Shown: positions 26,103 through 37,673, numbered from the stretch's first letter. The stretch: DNA of 64,000 nt from Symsagittifera roscoffensis (GCF_963678635.1 NC_087065.1:57500754-57564753); one strand, 5' to 3'. The notes: generated from the sequence alone by a model not told the origin. Numbers and translations are program-made.

Positions 26103-26710
26103 CAAGAGACCTTGCGAATTTTTTTTCTACTATGTTCACAAAAAGCAGTTGCTCTAGAAAAAAACTGACGGTGCACAATTTTTGTCATTTGATTAGAAAC
26201 GCCGTCATTATCAAATGAGTTCACTCACAATATAAGGCATTTCATTTTCAGAAGTCGGATAAAAATGAATGGAAATGGGTTATTCGTTAAGGTATGCTTT
26301 GGGTTAGTTGCCGCAAATTTTGACCCATGTATTTTTCCGAACAATCAGGTAAAGTCGTCAGCTTTGAGTTTTGAAAACTCGGTTAAACCAGCGTGAAATT
26401 TTCTAGAATTGAAGTCAATTTTCACGTAACTCCTAAAATGTTTTTTTTTTGTGAGAATTTGTTTCAATTTTCAGACGCTTAACTTTGTATTTATTACAAT
26501 TTTCTTTGCTCAGAAAAACTCTCCAAATTTTGAGCAAAATTTTTTTCGTTATCTAGTTTTTGACATTAGTTTTTGCTATAATTTTTTTCCAAGCGTTTTT
26601 TCGCCTCTGTTTCATTTTGGGCAGTGTTTACTAAAAACTCCAAACAATAATTTACTAAATTTGTTAATTTTCAAATCAAAGTTCTGCATCAGATAGTTGA
26701 ACAGACAAAC
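26103..26710. other. Intergenic between two retroelements, nothing recognised
   Basis: AT-rich DNA; the first part may belong to the host sequence of the older CR1-like remnant. No supported gene. Confidence 0.5.
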
Positions 26711-26715
26711 ATCGT
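26711..26715. repeat. 5-bp target-site duplication, LTR element
   Basis: ATCGT lies directly outside the LTR and is repeated at 33917-33921 outside the other LTR. Confidence 0.9.
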
Positions 26716-27065
26716 TGACGTTTACCGAACTCAGGGACTGATAAAACTCGGTAAAATAGAAGATTTTAATTAGTTAAATACAACCGTAGTATTATATAGA
26801 AGTAGAATAGACTTAGCCCAAACATAATTAACTTATGTTTACAAAGTGTATCGGGTATAGGAAGATATAGAGTTGAGCTTATTAAACTACCGTAACAAAA
26901 TAGTAGGTCTGAATCGTAAATCGATATACAGACAGATGAATTTAAGTTAAGCATCGTGTCCGTGTGAGATAACTTAGCACGACTGGTGGGCGACCTTGGC
27001 GCCACTGCAATAACTGCAGCAATATGTGCAACGTATAAATGATATGTTAAATTCGTGGCATGACA
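26716..27065 (-). repeat. 3' LTR
   Basis: 350 bp beginning TGACGTTTACCGAAC and ending CGTGGCATGACA (plus strand), matching 33569-33916 along its whole length with scattered substitutions and small indels. As coding is on the minus strand, this is the downstream LTR. Confidence 0.93.
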
Positions 27066-27188
27066 TACACGAGGGCACAAAAAAAAGTTTTATGAACGAT
27101 TTTTTATTCTAAGATAATTAACACCACCTGGGTGGGAAACAAAAAGCTTGAGAAAAATTTTAACATTTAGGAGCTACAACAACAAGAC

Positions 27189-27240
27189 AAAGTTTGAAGA
27201 AAGTTTGAAGAAAGTTTGAAGAAAGTTTGAAGAAAGTTTT
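27189..27240. repeat. 11-bp tandem repeat inside the LTR element
   Basis: Four exact units of AAAGTTTGAAG followed by a partial unit, lying between the end of the pol tail and the 3' LTR. Confidence 0.9.
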
Positions 27241-27253
27241 GCACTATCATTGA

Positions 27254-28286
27254 TTAATCTTTGAAGACAATCCCTTTCGGAGATTGTTTATTTGGCGACC
27301 AACTAGATTGAACAAAATCTTCGGCGTTTCTTTGAATAAAGCGACGCTTCGGGGTGACCGGGGAACTGTTTCATTTTGACCGGGCATGGAGAAGAGGCAG
27401 CGGATTCTTCCACTACTTTGACGAAGTGGCGAACTGGGCTTCCTTAGCGAGCTGGGGCGTTTCTGTTTCGACCTGACGCCCTGGCACTCGAAGAAGAAGA
27501 AATGTTTGACTCAACATCGCCTGCACCGCTGACTTTTGTGATTCGGAGTGGCTAGGGCTCCCTGAAGGAGCAAAACCTGGTTTTGCGACTTCTGACGTAA
27601 CTTGAGTTGAAGTCTCCGCTGGGGTGTCTGGGACCACCGGAATGGCGTACCGAGATCGGAGAGTTGAAGTTCGTGTCGGTAGCAGACAAAGTGGCCACCG
27701 AGCTGTTCGACGGGTTGAAGCCTCCCATGGGCGAATCCGAAGTCAAAGACGGGTACAATAGGGTTAAAGGCGTTTGAGGTTGAACTTGATGGCCCCTGAA
27801 AAGACGCTGAATTGACCCTCGGAGTCCGCTGAAGCGTAGACATAGACCGAGGAGACTTCCTCGGTGATTGTGTTCGTGATATTACTTCTTGGGTATCCGA
27901 GTCCGACAAGAGGACCGCTGGTGGATCTGCCGACCGTTTGTGAGAGGCTGGCACTATCGAAATTGGCCATCTTTGCGTACGCGTAGTAATCTGGCCTCTT
28001 GGCGCGATCTTTCGTGGAGGCAAAGTTTGTCCGGCTCTGACTCCCCGAATGGGGGCGCCTGCTGACCTTTTAGCCAAAAACCTCACGGTGACTAAAATTG
28101 CGTTTTAGAGCTATGTGAATCTTGCGGAAAACTTTTCTCTTGTTCGTAATATACGTGTTGCTCGTGAACCGAATGACCTTGAATTTTGCCGGTTTCTTAC
28201 GTGGTTTTCCGGACTTTCTGTCAATTTTTACACTGCCAGGACTATGCAACAACAAATACTTTAAATTACTTGTACCGGTAGGTCTT
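27254..28286 (-). pseudogene. C-terminal pol extension, broken
   Basis: Overlapping minus-strand frames continue the integrase ORF after its stop. First comes a Lys/Arg-rich stretch (KIDRKSGKPRKKPAKFK near 28225), then a Ser/Pro/Arg-rich region (RTQSPRKSPRSMSTLQR near 27850), and finally SPRSVALFKETPKILFNLVG near 27320 before a stop around 27254. Frame changes occur near 28080 and 27700. The composition suggests a disordered basic tail rather than a folded envelope-like protein; I see no signal peptide or membrane segment. Function unknown. Confidence 0.5.
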
Positions 28287-29280
28287 TTACGCGACTGGCA
28301 TCAATTTAGGCCCAGTCTCTACGTTAATATTGCGTTTCAGCAGGCTCCACCGATTAGCAGCGAGTTCGAGATCTTCAGGGGCTTTATATTGTTTGGTGTC
28401 AGCTATCTTCTGACCCCGAACAACTTTCTTGAAGCGCGGGGCCACGTCTGGACTGAGTGAACCATGTTTCGCCACTTTCACCTTGTCCAGGCTATATTCC
28501 CGGCTGTGTCGGTCTTTCGGGTTCAAGAGGCTCCGAGCTAGAGTACTCTGATCTGAAGCACTAGCAAGAATCTTATCCCTGGCCAAAGAAAGTTCCGTAT
28601 TGGGTCTTCGAGCAAAATGTACTTCAAAAGGAGATTTCTTAAAAGTTGCGTGCTTGGATTTCCTTAGGTCATCCAAGATCGTGTATAAGACATGATTGAG
28701 ACCTTTATAATGAGGGCTAAATGCCTCTGTACCCAATTTACGTTTTATCGTCTGGATAGTCCGTTCCACTAACCCACAGCCACGGTGGTCCCCGACTGGA
28801 CAGAACAATTGTTCGATTCCCAAATTTTTGCAAAAATCCTTAAGCATAGTTTTTTTAAAACCGGAGCCATGGTCTGTGCTTATATATTTTGGTATGCCGT
28901 GGATACGTATATATGCTTCCAGAAATATGACTACTTTTTTGGAACCGGTATTTTTAGTTTTTAGAACGGACGGGAACTTTGAGTACCGGTCTACTGCCAC
29001 CAAGATGAAAACTTTTTTTCCTTTTTCGTCCTGTGATCCAGCAAAATCTAACTGTAATTCCTCATTAGGAGCGAAGGGGGATGAGAGCGGTAGCGAAGTA
29101 TTAAATTTGTGAGACGATTTCATGTTCTTACCAAACTTCGTACATTCCATACACATCTGACATTTTTCAACGATCTCTTGATTCATGTAGGGCCACCAGA
29201 TGTACTCTATCATGGCTTGTTGCCCGGAGTGGGATCGGTGTAGTCATGTCAAAAATGCCGACTGGAGCTTGAATGTTTTT
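28287..29280 (-). pseudogene. Integrase
   Basis: The open part (28287-29213, 308 codons) reads WWPYMNQEI and CQMCMEC, the CC half of the zinc-binding domain. The His half (LHRSHSG) lies just upstream after an in-frame TGA. The catalytic triad is visible: LQLDFAG (D56), STDHGSGF (D114) and GLVERTIQTIKRKLG (E150), with 35 residues between the second Asp and the Glu. This is the best-preserved domain of the element. It would catalyse strand transfer of the cDNA, but the TGA separates the zinc domain in this copy. Confidence 0.9.
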
Positions 29281-30669
29281 GCCAATTTATTGTCAATGAG
29301 GATGCAATTATCCACCACCGAAGCTACTGGTAAAAACTGAGCAATGTACAGGCCCTGTTTTGAGAAGGGTTGTTTTGAACATCTTTTTCTATGATTGCCC
29401 TCTTCATCGGCTCGACAAACTCGTCTTAATCGGTTAGCTACGCCAGTAACCCGACATCGAACTGGCTGGGTTGGCCCACGATTTCCTTCTTATCCTGTGG
29501 GATGAACGGCTTCCTTTTGATGGAACGAACTCCCTCTGTAGCGTACAGCTGAGGAGCCCGGTTGGAAATTCGCCTTCGCTGACACTTTTTGATGAAACTC
29601 GCAATTGACTGTAGTGGTGTCCTGGGAGATCATTGACGAGTCCTCCTATCTTAACTTCTGGAGACTGGAAGCGGTTGAACCTGAGCAGTGGAAGAGAACG
29701 CATTGGGTTGATCGGAGCCATCTCGACGATGGTAGGAGCCGGGGTGTTGGGCGTCTCGTGACTGAGGCCCGCATCAAAGTTTTCGACGAAGTCTAAAAGA
29801 TTCTCTCGAACTGCTGTTTTATCGAGTAAGGCGAAGCGTTGATAGGAGAATTTACATCGGAGGGGGATTGGCAAAATGAATTTAAGAAAACAATAGAGCA
29901 AAACTGATTTGAGAATGACTTGATTCGGCCTTGACTGGACACAAATTTCAATCTTAATTCTGATTGGTTGAACGCGGAATCTTATGACCGGTCGCGTTCT
30001 AGCGATTTGATGCCTTCTATACGTCTTTTTTCTGAATGGCTTAGAATATCCGTCAAGTTTGTGCATCCCTCGTGCGACAAATAACTTACTCGCGAATGTG
30101 AACGTGATTGGTCAGTATTTTCCGTCAACAGACAACACTCAAGTGGTGGCAAATTGCGCGAAACCAGAGTATGCTCTGATTGGCCGAGATTACTTGTTAA
30201 GCAAATGACGTCCTCACGCGGTCAACAACCGCAGAAACCTTTGTGGGAAAGCGATAAAAAGTTATTGCCCCCTACCGGCGTTTGCGCAAGACATAAGATT
30301 GAATCTCATTGGTCAAAACTAGACGGATTTGAATATCCGCCCTCACGCGATTTATCACCGAAGTTATCGTTGCCATATGACCAACTAGCTGAGTTAGAAC
30401 CCTCCACCGATATATTAGAAAGGAATGTGCAATCGATTGGGCCGGGTGGCATTGCAGCGCCCGCCTTTATTGAATTACACGCTTGAGTGAAGTTTTCAAT
30501 AGTTTTTATGACAAACAACTCATCATAAACTGAAGTAGGAGGGGCATCAAACGTAGGGTTTCGGGAAAGATAATCAGCCAAACCACGAAATGCACCAGGT
30601 ACTTGCCTGAAGTCGTAGTCGAACGGTAATAGCTTATCCGCCCAACGTGTTAAGCGTGATTGGTATGCT
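29281..30669 (-). pseudogene. RNase H to integrase connection, heavily decayed
   Basis: The minus strand at 30581-30540 reads ADYLSRNPTFDAPP, the conserved ADxLSR block just downstream of RNase H in Ty3/gypsy pol. Beyond it frames change repeatedly; pieces such as LYIAQFLPVASVVDNCILID near 29350 fit the start of integrase. The stretch 29900-30450 is hard to assign and carries several ATTGG words, so it may hold foreign DNA. Confidence 0.5.
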
Positions 30670-30965
30670 TTATTTCCTCTGTTCTTTTAGGGCCGAAATT
30701 GTGGCTTTATGATCTGTTATTATCTCGAATTTATTGCCTAGTAGATAAGTGCGAAATTGTTCACAAGCCCAGACCTCTGCTAGTAGTTCAAGTTCTTTCG
30801 TACTATATTTGAGTTTCGCTGAATTAAAAAAGCGCGAGGCTGAATTTAAAAAACGAAATAGGTACCAACAAGACTGCATCTGTCTCTTGCTCCAGACAAG
30901 CTCCTAAGCATCTGTGGCTAGCGTCACACTTCACAAGCGTCTTTTTTGTCGGGTCGTAGTAGAAC
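30670..30965 (-). pseudogene. RNase H domain
   Basis: The blocks LVKCDASHRCLGACLEQ (first catalytic Asp), KYSTKELELLAEVWACEQFR (catalytic Glu) and FEIITDHKAT (third Asp) are visible in Ty3/gypsy order. A frameshift between about 30830 and 30890 separates the first block from the rest. Confidence 0.85.
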
Positions 30966-31917
30966 AAGTCTGTAATTTCTGCAATGAGATCCAGAATTTT
31001 CCAAAATGCAGCCTCCTGAGACTCATTCCAGACGAATTTATTTTTATTGCAAAGCTTTAGTGATTCACGAAATTCACACGTAAGATTATGCAAACCAGGC
31101 ATAAACTTCTGGAAGTCGCTGAGCGTGCCCATGAAGTACCGTAGAAGCTGATGAGTTCTAGGAGCCTCCAGATTCTTGACTGCTTCGATCTTGGAAAATT
31201 TTGGAGAGTAACTTCTTGAGTAGATATCAAATCTCAGCCTTTCGAGCTTTTCCACCGCAAATTGACACTTAGACAACTTCAACGCAAAAATTTCTTCGTC
31301 CAAGCGAGAGAGAACTTTATGGCTAATTTCATTATGTTGTGACAACGTCCCCTTAGATACCAAGAGGATATTATCGAAATAGCATTTAGTCCCCGGAATT
31401 TCTTGCAGCGTACAACCCATCGCTTTTTGAAACTCCTACGGCATGTCCGTTAAACCGTAAGACCCAGTGTTGAATGTGTATGTTCCTGTTGACTCCCCTC
31501 AAACGATTTTGAAATTACAATGACTTCTCGTCATTTTCGAAAGTTTAATCTGGCTGAACGCATATTTTAAATCGACTGAAGTAAACCACACTGAACCAGG
31601 GATATCACTGGTAATAATCTGGGCGGCTGAATTGATTAGTACCGGAACTTTTGACATCTGATACTTATTTTTTCAGATTTGCCCATTGAGGGGTTTAGCG
31701 TCCATGGCAAGTTTAATCGATTCATCTTTTTGCAGTAATCACAATGGGGTTGATGAAATGATCTGTAGGGCTTTTATCGAGCTTCGTAATATGACCATCC
31801 TAGACCAGCGCCTTCAATTATTCAGACAAGCGATCCTGAATGTGGTTTGGCACTTTCCGACCTTTAACTTGTCTATGAATCAACGGGTTCATGAAGATAG
31901 TATGCACTTGGTGAGAC
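30890..31917 (-). pseudogene. Reverse transcriptase domain with altered catalytic box
   Basis: Minus-strand segments read VWFTSVDLKYAFSQIKLS (motif A with its Asp) near 31580, YTFNTGSYGLT (usual motif B region) near 31470, and CYFDNILLVS at 31381-31370. Stops interrupt the reading near 31500 and 31430. The usual YxDD box is YFDN: codon GAT is followed by AAT where the second catalytic Asp should be. The thumb region EAVKNLEAPRTHQLLRYFMG follows in its usual form. The enzyme from this copy would not be active. Confidence 0.85.
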
Positions 31918-32453
31918 TTAGATCTGCCCAATTGAGTGACAAAGTGGGAATGTCTTGACCAAATGCGATTTAATCAGATCGGAGGTTGAATTTCCGCCAC
32001 ATTCTGCACTCTTCACTTGGGGCGGATTCCATTGGATTGTATCTATTCCGACTGTATTTTGCAAATCTAGCCCCAACAAGCAATGTGTTTTGTTCTCGGA
32101 AACGAGGAACGTGGCGTAATGATTTTTCCACCCACCAGACGAGATAGTGATTGTCCAACTACCGAAAATCTTGATTGAGTTTTTGTTAGAAACTATATAG
32201 GAAACCTCGTTAGGCAAACTTTGAACACTGGTGAAATGTGAACTAGGATTTTGCCAAAGTAGAACATCCGCAGTCCTTTTGTTAAGAAGGAAACCGGGCT
32301 TCCCGTGTCTACTGTGGCGTAGAATGATTTCGCACCCGAGCGTGACATCACGCTCAAGTTATATGTGTTCCACGGTTGGTTTTCAGTAGTTCTAAACTGC
32401 AAATTTTGACTATGGACCGTTTGTTTTGTGGCTGAATACTGAGAATCCCACAC
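31918..32453 (-). pseudogene. Aspartic protease
   Basis: FYATVDTGSPVSFL carries the DTGS active-site motif at 32309-32298. In another frame, THCLLGLDLQNTVGI gives the C-terminal hydrophobic-Gly block of retropepsins. The two halves overlap in different frames near 32200, showing a frameshift. The protease would mature the Gag-Pol precursor. Confidence 0.8.
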
Positions 32454-33569
32454 TCGGGTTCGCTGTCGTCATTTTGATCCAACACATTATTATCAATTTC
32501 TGTTTTCAGGCTCGCCTATGCATCCTCCTCTTCCATACGATTGACTCGACGTTTAGAGTTACATACTTAAGCAAAATGTCCTTTTTTCTTACACGACCGG
32601 CGCTCTACATCTCGTGCTGCGCAATTTTTCCGATGATCGGTTGAAAAGGTATTACCACAGAAATAACACGACCTGGAATGGTTTTGATTTTTTCGGTCCG
32701 GGGCGTTCTGTTTGCGGGAAGAAGATTGACACCCACCCCGACGCGATTATTTTGAAAAAGCTGGTTCTTGTTTTATTTTAGGTAAACTATAAGATCGAGC
32801 GTTCTTGTTATGAGGTAGTTTTTTCCTGAATTCCATCGACGTAAATGCACCCTTTTCTAGTTCCAACGCTAGCTTTAATGTTCCAGTATGGCCTGGATTT
32901 TCCCGATTAATGTACTCTGTACATCGGAGCCACGAATACGACCTATAAATAGATCTCTTACCACCCTGCGTTCCTCCTGTTCAGTCCAATTACAGAACGC
33001 CGCTTGGGCCGACAACCTCGAGTAAAATGACAGAAATGATTCGTTAGCTTCCATGTATCAGGAGTTATAGAGTTTGATATGTTCCATGCTGACCTTTAGT
33101 TCAACCTTGAAGACGTAAAAGCAGTTTTGAAAAAATCCTCTAAACGAAAGCAGGTTGAGATCAGCGTATGGGAAAGCTTGTACTAGTTTCTTTCTGCCTT
33201 ATTGCCAAGAGCAAAGACTACTCTTGATCGAGCTCTTGCCTCTGCTTCGTGAAAAAACCAGTTCATTCCGTTTGCTTCGTCGACGCGTCTTTTTGCAGCA
33301 GCGTCTCTGCGGAGGCGATCATCTGCCTCTGGTTGTGTTTGTGGGTCTGTCCTCGTTTCTGGCCTTGGAGGTGGATCATCGTGCACCGCACCGGGTTCAA
33401 CAAGGATATCAGACACATTGAAATTGTCCTTTGTTCCTAACGCTGGGCTGAACTGTCCGAACCAGCTGTCCCAACTGTATGGCGGGGATAAAGATGGTTA
33501 AGTCCAAAACGGAGGAGAGCCAGCGAGGTCCGTCCTGTCATCCGAAACAGGAACTGTTGGCTGCGCCAT
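32454..33569 (-). pseudogene. Gag with degraded zinc knuckle
   Basis: An ATG whose A is the last LTR base (33569) opens a frame starting MAQPTVPVSDDRTDLAG. It runs to about 33183 with a single in-frame TAA at 33500-33498. Further segments in shifted frames include ESFLSFYSRLSAQAAFCNW near 33040, matching the central gag region. Near 32670-32580 lies CYFCGNTFSTDHRKNC followed by KKKGHFA, a Cys/His knuckle pattern with a stop in the second finger. Gag would package the element RNA. Confidence 0.75.
33551..33568 (-). promoter_or_regulatory. Putative primer-binding site
   Basis: Directly after the 5' LTR the minus strand reads TGGCGCAGCCAACAGTTC. The TGG start, complementary to a tRNA CCA end, fits a primer-binding site. 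The tRNA cannot be identified from the window. The site is entirely inside the gag reading frame. Confidence 0.6.
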
Positions 33570-33916
33570 GACATTCACCGAACTCAAGGACTGATAAAAC
33601 TCTGGAAAATAGAAGAGTTGAATTAGTTAAATACAACCGTAGTGTGTACATAGAAGTAGAATAGACTTAGCCCATATAGAATCATTTTTATGTTTACAAA
33701 GTGTATTGGGTATAAGAGGATATAGAGTTGAGCTTGTTAAATTAACATAACAAAAGAGTAGATCTGAATCGTATTTCGATATACAGACAGATGAATTTAA
33801 ATTTAGCACCGTGTGAGATAACTTACCAAGACTGGTGGGCGACCTTGGCGCCACTGCAATAACTGCAGCAATGTGTGCAACGTATAAACATGATATGTTA
33901 TATGCGTGGCATGACA
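33569..33916 (-). repeat. 5' LTR
   Basis: 348 bp matching the 26716-27065 LTR, starting TGACATTCACCGAAC and ending GCGTGGCATGACA on the plus strand. In coding sense it begins TGTCATGCCACG and ends GTCA. Confidence 0.93.
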
Positions 33917-33921
33917 ATCGT
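33917..33921. repeat. 5-bp target-site duplication, LTR element
   Basis: ATCGT, exact partner of 26711-26715. Confidence 0.9.
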
Positions 33922-34499
33922 ATTTATTTTGAAAAATATTTGTTTCTCGAAAACGTCAACTCTGATTTAATAGTAATTTATCTGTTGCCTGTTTGGTTCC
34001 AATTCAGCTATGTGATCAATACAAGTACAAGTAAAAATTGGTTTTGAAACAAAGAAGGAGTTTAAAAATTTGATTGTTGAAATAGCCGGAATTTCATCCA
34101 TTTTAATTGAGCCGCGTTTAAAACTGCCTGCAATTTACTTTTGAAGCATCTGCGAAAACTATAATAGCAAAACTGCCAGTTTCAGGGCAAATGCAGTGTT
34201 TTGAATGTCTTCGAGCTTTTTGGATTACTTTTCATGAAATAAAAAAATTGATAAAGATACAAATTTTGCCGAGATCGATACTTAGTGTCAGTGATTTTTG
34301 TACTAGCTTGTGATAAACTTGATGGAACTATTTTTCTTGAGGTGTGTAATATGCTTTAACTCTCGGTTTTGAAAAAAAAAGTTTTTGATACCAACTAAAA
34401 ATATGGGAAATTATACAAATCCTCCATTAATGCGGCCAATAAATCCTGTGCAATTTATAGTTTTATTACGCGTAAAAAGTGCGGCGAATATAACCTGCG
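33922..34499. other. Intergenic, nothing recognised
   Basis: AT-rich DNA without supported genes or repeat matches. Confidence 0.5.
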
Positions 34500-35310
34500 C
34501 AATACAAAAAAATAGGGGCAGCTGGTTATAGTAGGAAAGAATGTTCCGACCCCTTTCTTAAAAAAAAATTACATGAAGTTTATCATGTTTTTTATTAGTG
34601 TTGTTTTGTGCTTGGTGTTATGAAAAGGTTTCACGGAAACCTAGAAAAAGATATAATTGACAGTCGTAGTCGATTAGCCAAGCAAATTGAACAACGGTCT
34701 TACACAAAAACTATCTTAAAAACATTAGAAAAACTCAAAAAATTTTTAATTTTTTTTGCAGAAACTTCGAGTTATTGAAATTTTTTGCTTAAAAGATTGC
34801 GCTGAAAACTTTCAAAAATTAATTTTACTGAAATTTTTACAGTTACTTTATTTTACTATTTGTTTTTCTATAATAAGCCTACTCGCTTGCTTCAATTGCT
34901 CGCAATTAGACTGAAGTTCCACACCGGTTTTTCTCGACGCTTCCCGATTCTAAACGGGCGTTAAAAACTCCAAAACAATTTCAATCAGTAAAATCGAAAC
35001 TAAGTATAAATAAACTGCTGTGAACGGCTCAAAATCGGCACCGATAACCTGCTGTCTTGCGTTACTGGCTCGAAATTAGACGAATAATCAATATTTCAAA
35101 CCGGTTTTTCCCGACACTGGAAAAATTGTATGAAAATTTTTGAAAGTAGTTCAAATCACGACTGAAAGGGCTTCAATATCATGTATCATTCGAAGCCTTC
35201 ATTGATTATTTGTTTTTTGTGCCTGTATTTGGAAAACAATGAAAGAAGATAAACTAAAACACATCCGAATACAAAGTTTCTCCCCATTTTTGAAACGGTC
35301 GGAGCAATAT
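34500..35310 (+). repeat. Foldback-like dispersed family DR2, copy 1
   Basis: Landmarks of the family are AATGTTCCGACC near 34542, ACTCGCTTGC near 34880, CACCGGTTTTTCTCGAC near 34922, and AAACCGGTTTTTC near 35100. They are followed by AAAGGGCTTCAATAT, AACTAAAACACATCCGAATA, CAAAGTTTCTCCCCATTTTT and GGTCGGAGCAAT ending near 35310. The same ordered words recur at 49.6-50.1, 53.8-54.7, 55.5-55.8, 56.0-56.3, 58.1-58.2 and 59.2-59.4 kb. Confidence 0.65.
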
Positions 35311-35405
35311 GCAATTTTTTTAGTTTGAAAAATCTTTATTTAGATCAGAAAATTACCGCTTGTTTTTCTTGTGCGCGCAATTTGACAAAAAATAAATTAA
35401 TAATT

Positions 35406-35603
35406 TTTGAATTTGTTTTGAAAGTCTACTACAGATTCCCTAAAGTGCTGTCAGAACATTCACTTCTCTGCCCTGATTCGTGCAATTTTGATTCTTTTTC
35501 TGACTTATTGTTCCGACTTAGGAAGAAAGTGAGCAAAATATATGCCTGCGACGATTTGAGACCAATATTTAAAGAGCTGACAGCGTACGGGCATCAATGC
35601 TGA
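35406..35603 (+). other. Possible coding exon or decayed ORF
   Basis: A plus-strand frame open from about 35325 reads CPDSCNFDSFSDLLFRLRKK and then KVSKIYACDDLRPIFKELTA before a TGA at 35603. The sequence just before RFPKVL ends CTACAG, usable as an acceptor. The composition is more protein-like than nearby shadows, but I find no partner exon and no recognised family. It could be a terminal exon or part of an old transposon. Confidence 0.25.
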
Positions 35604-35639
35604 AGTCTTTGGATTGCCAAGTGAGTATGCTTGTACAAC

Positions 35640-36780
35640 ATTTAAAAGCTGATGTCAACGCTGATCGAAAAATACTTTGATAGTTTCAATACGCAAAATA
35701 ATTTTGGGCGGCAATTCATCCGCACTCATAAAAGTTCCAATTTGAATTGATGCCAAATAACCTTCGTCATATTCTTTCTACTCTAACCTTAGCACTTGCA
35801 TTTGATATTGGTAATACATATTTTATACTTTACTTAAAACACAATTCGAAACCCATTAAGGAGCAATCGGAATATTCAGCGCCTTACCCTGAAGTTTCAG
35901 AGCTCCTTTTGCCGTTTTATTTGCATAAAGAAGAAGAAGAAATAATTTCTCGATAATTTTTTTGTTTTTGTTAATAAGATGAATTAACGCTAAATACATC
36001 AATAATAAAGAGCGGACGGCTAACGAACCCATGAGGGTTTCCAAGTGCTGCCCTGAATTTGTTTGAATTCAATTTAGATACAACGGATAAAAAAATCAGA
36101 TACACAATTATTCAAGCCTAAATGCTACAGCTGAAGAAAAAGATCTTGCAAATGCCAAAATAAATACATACAAAAGGGTATGTGGCACCATCTCGACAAT
36201 TCTCATTCATTTTTTGCATCTAATGAACAAAAGTGGTTCAAATTGAATGACATTAGTTTTACTGTAGTAGAAAAAACGGAGTAACAATGTTTTAAAACTA
36301 CTTCTTTTATTGAAAAAATATTGAAAACTCGCTGGTCGGAGGCACCTTTAACCGTTTTCATTACACAAACTTGAACTTGTTCACTAAGCGGTTAATAATT
36401 CTGCTAACTGTGTGTCTTTTCCTAGAGCCCCGTAACATCAAAATCATCGAATGGGGGCTTGGGAATCAGTACACACCTATCTGAGCCCAAGCGGCAATTA
36501 CAAAGCGATTTGAAAACCCTATCTAAAATGTAAAAATTTTGGCAGCAGACATACGCGTCTGAAATGTTATATTGAATTATCAGTTTAGTAAGAAGACAAA
36601 TCAAAAACAAAAAATAATTTGGTCAGATCTTCATTCCTCAATATGAATAGATCGCCCACTTGGTGAGCAATCCGTTAAACATTGGCTTGAGAAAAACGTG
36701 GGAAGAAGTGAATGTTCTCAAAGTAATTTATAGAACTTTGTTCCCCGCTCGTTCAACTTTGTTTTATGACTAAGTACTTT
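35640..36780. other. Intergenic, nothing recognised
   Basis: Mixed AT-rich sequence without a supported gene; only short chance ORFs. Confidence 0.45.
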
Positions 36781-36784
36781 CATC

Positions 36785-37345
36785 AAATCTAAAATTGCTC
36801 TTCTAGTATTGTATACGAAGGCGCATCAAATTGGAAAAGTTCATTTAAAAATCTTTTCGAATGTAGCCCTGAGACTGATTGCAAAACGAATTTTAGAATT
36901 CCATATACATGGAGCTTGTGAAGTGCTAGAAACTTTTCAACGAGGAATACATTTCGTCTGCTTTCAAATTTTTTTAAAAAGAAAATCAACCAAATTATTT
37001 CTTTTTTTATCATCCAAAGGGCAAAAGATTTATATAACTAGTATAACCGTACTCTAGAATACCGCATTGCACTATTGGTTTAATGTCAGAGCTTTAGTGT
37101 TTGAGTGGAACAGTTTACACTAGTTATATTGGTGTTGTCTGCAAACAAAAAACGTTCACTAAAATTTTATGAGTCTGCGAAGTGCCGCTTCACCTCTGTA
37201 TCGAAAAATTTCTTATGCCGTTTTACCTGGACAGCAACCCGCATTTGTTTCGCTTGCAAGGGTATTCAATCATGCATGCGATCTAATCTTAGGGAGGACT
37301 GCCTTACGGCTGAAAGAACGAATTCCTTCAAATTATAGTAGCTTG
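36785..37345 (-). pseudogene. Second CR1-like reverse transcriptase remnant (3' part)
   Basis: The minus strand at 37145-37134 reads FADN within FLFADNTNITS, matching the YADD box region of CR1/Jockey reverse transcriptases with the second Asp changed to Asn. After stops, 37013-36789 reads FLKKFESRRNVFLVEKFLAL and then HKLHVYGILKFVLQ. This matches the post-RT pattern of those elements (a hydrophobic run, then L...KLH.Y.ILKF). Multiple stops and shifts show a decayed copy with the same orientation as the remnant at 23.7-24.0 kb. Confidence 0.55.
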
Positions 37346-37673
37346 TCAGAAATGAGTTTTCGCAAATAAAAAAAACGGAAAAAATTGTTTTAACTTTGGA
37401 CTGCTGTGGTGCCGATAGTTGACTTAAGCTTTCGATTGGGTTTCGTGTATTTGGTTCTTCTGTAATGAGAATAGCTTCCCGTTGAGACACTGAAAACAAT
37501 CTTAGAAAAATTCTATATAAAATTTTTTTGGAGTTAGTATTTTTGAGACTTATTTGAAACAGTGTTTCACTATTTGAAACAGTGTGTCTCGTTCTCTTAA
37601 AAAAGTTAGCCGAACCTTGAAACAAAAAGGCGATGAAGGGACAAATTTTGCGCATGAAGACGACAAATTTTTT

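Larger units (their letters stand above)
26716..33916 (-). mobile_element. Ty3/gypsy-like LTR retrotransposon, full length but inactive
   Basis: The element is 7.2 kb with 350-bp and 348-bp LTRs that both run TGAC...TGACA on the plus strand, flanked by the 5-bp duplication ATCGT. Minus-strand order is gag with zinc knuckle, aspartic protease (DTGS), reverse transcriptase, RNase H, then integrase (HHCC, DD35E) and a basic/Ser-Pro-rich tail. RT-RNaseH before integrase places it with Ty3/gypsy rather than Ty1/copia. Several frameshifts and stops break the reading frame and the second catalytic Asp of the RT is changed. The LTRs match at roughly nine bases in ten by eye, so insertion is not recent. 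Confidence 0.92.

Noticed and set aside
27413-28255. Envelope gene downstream of integrase in the LTR element
   Set aside because: The segment is basic and Ser/Pro-rich, with no signal peptide, membrane helix or furin-like site; better read as a pol tail.
30154-30486. 110-codon plus-strand ORF inside the LTR element
   Set aside because: It overlaps the minus-strand ADYLSR pol segment and has no domain or start signals.
33155-33440. Plus-strand ORFs opposite gag
   Set aside because: Shadows of the minus-strand gag frame, which is continuous from the LTR junction.
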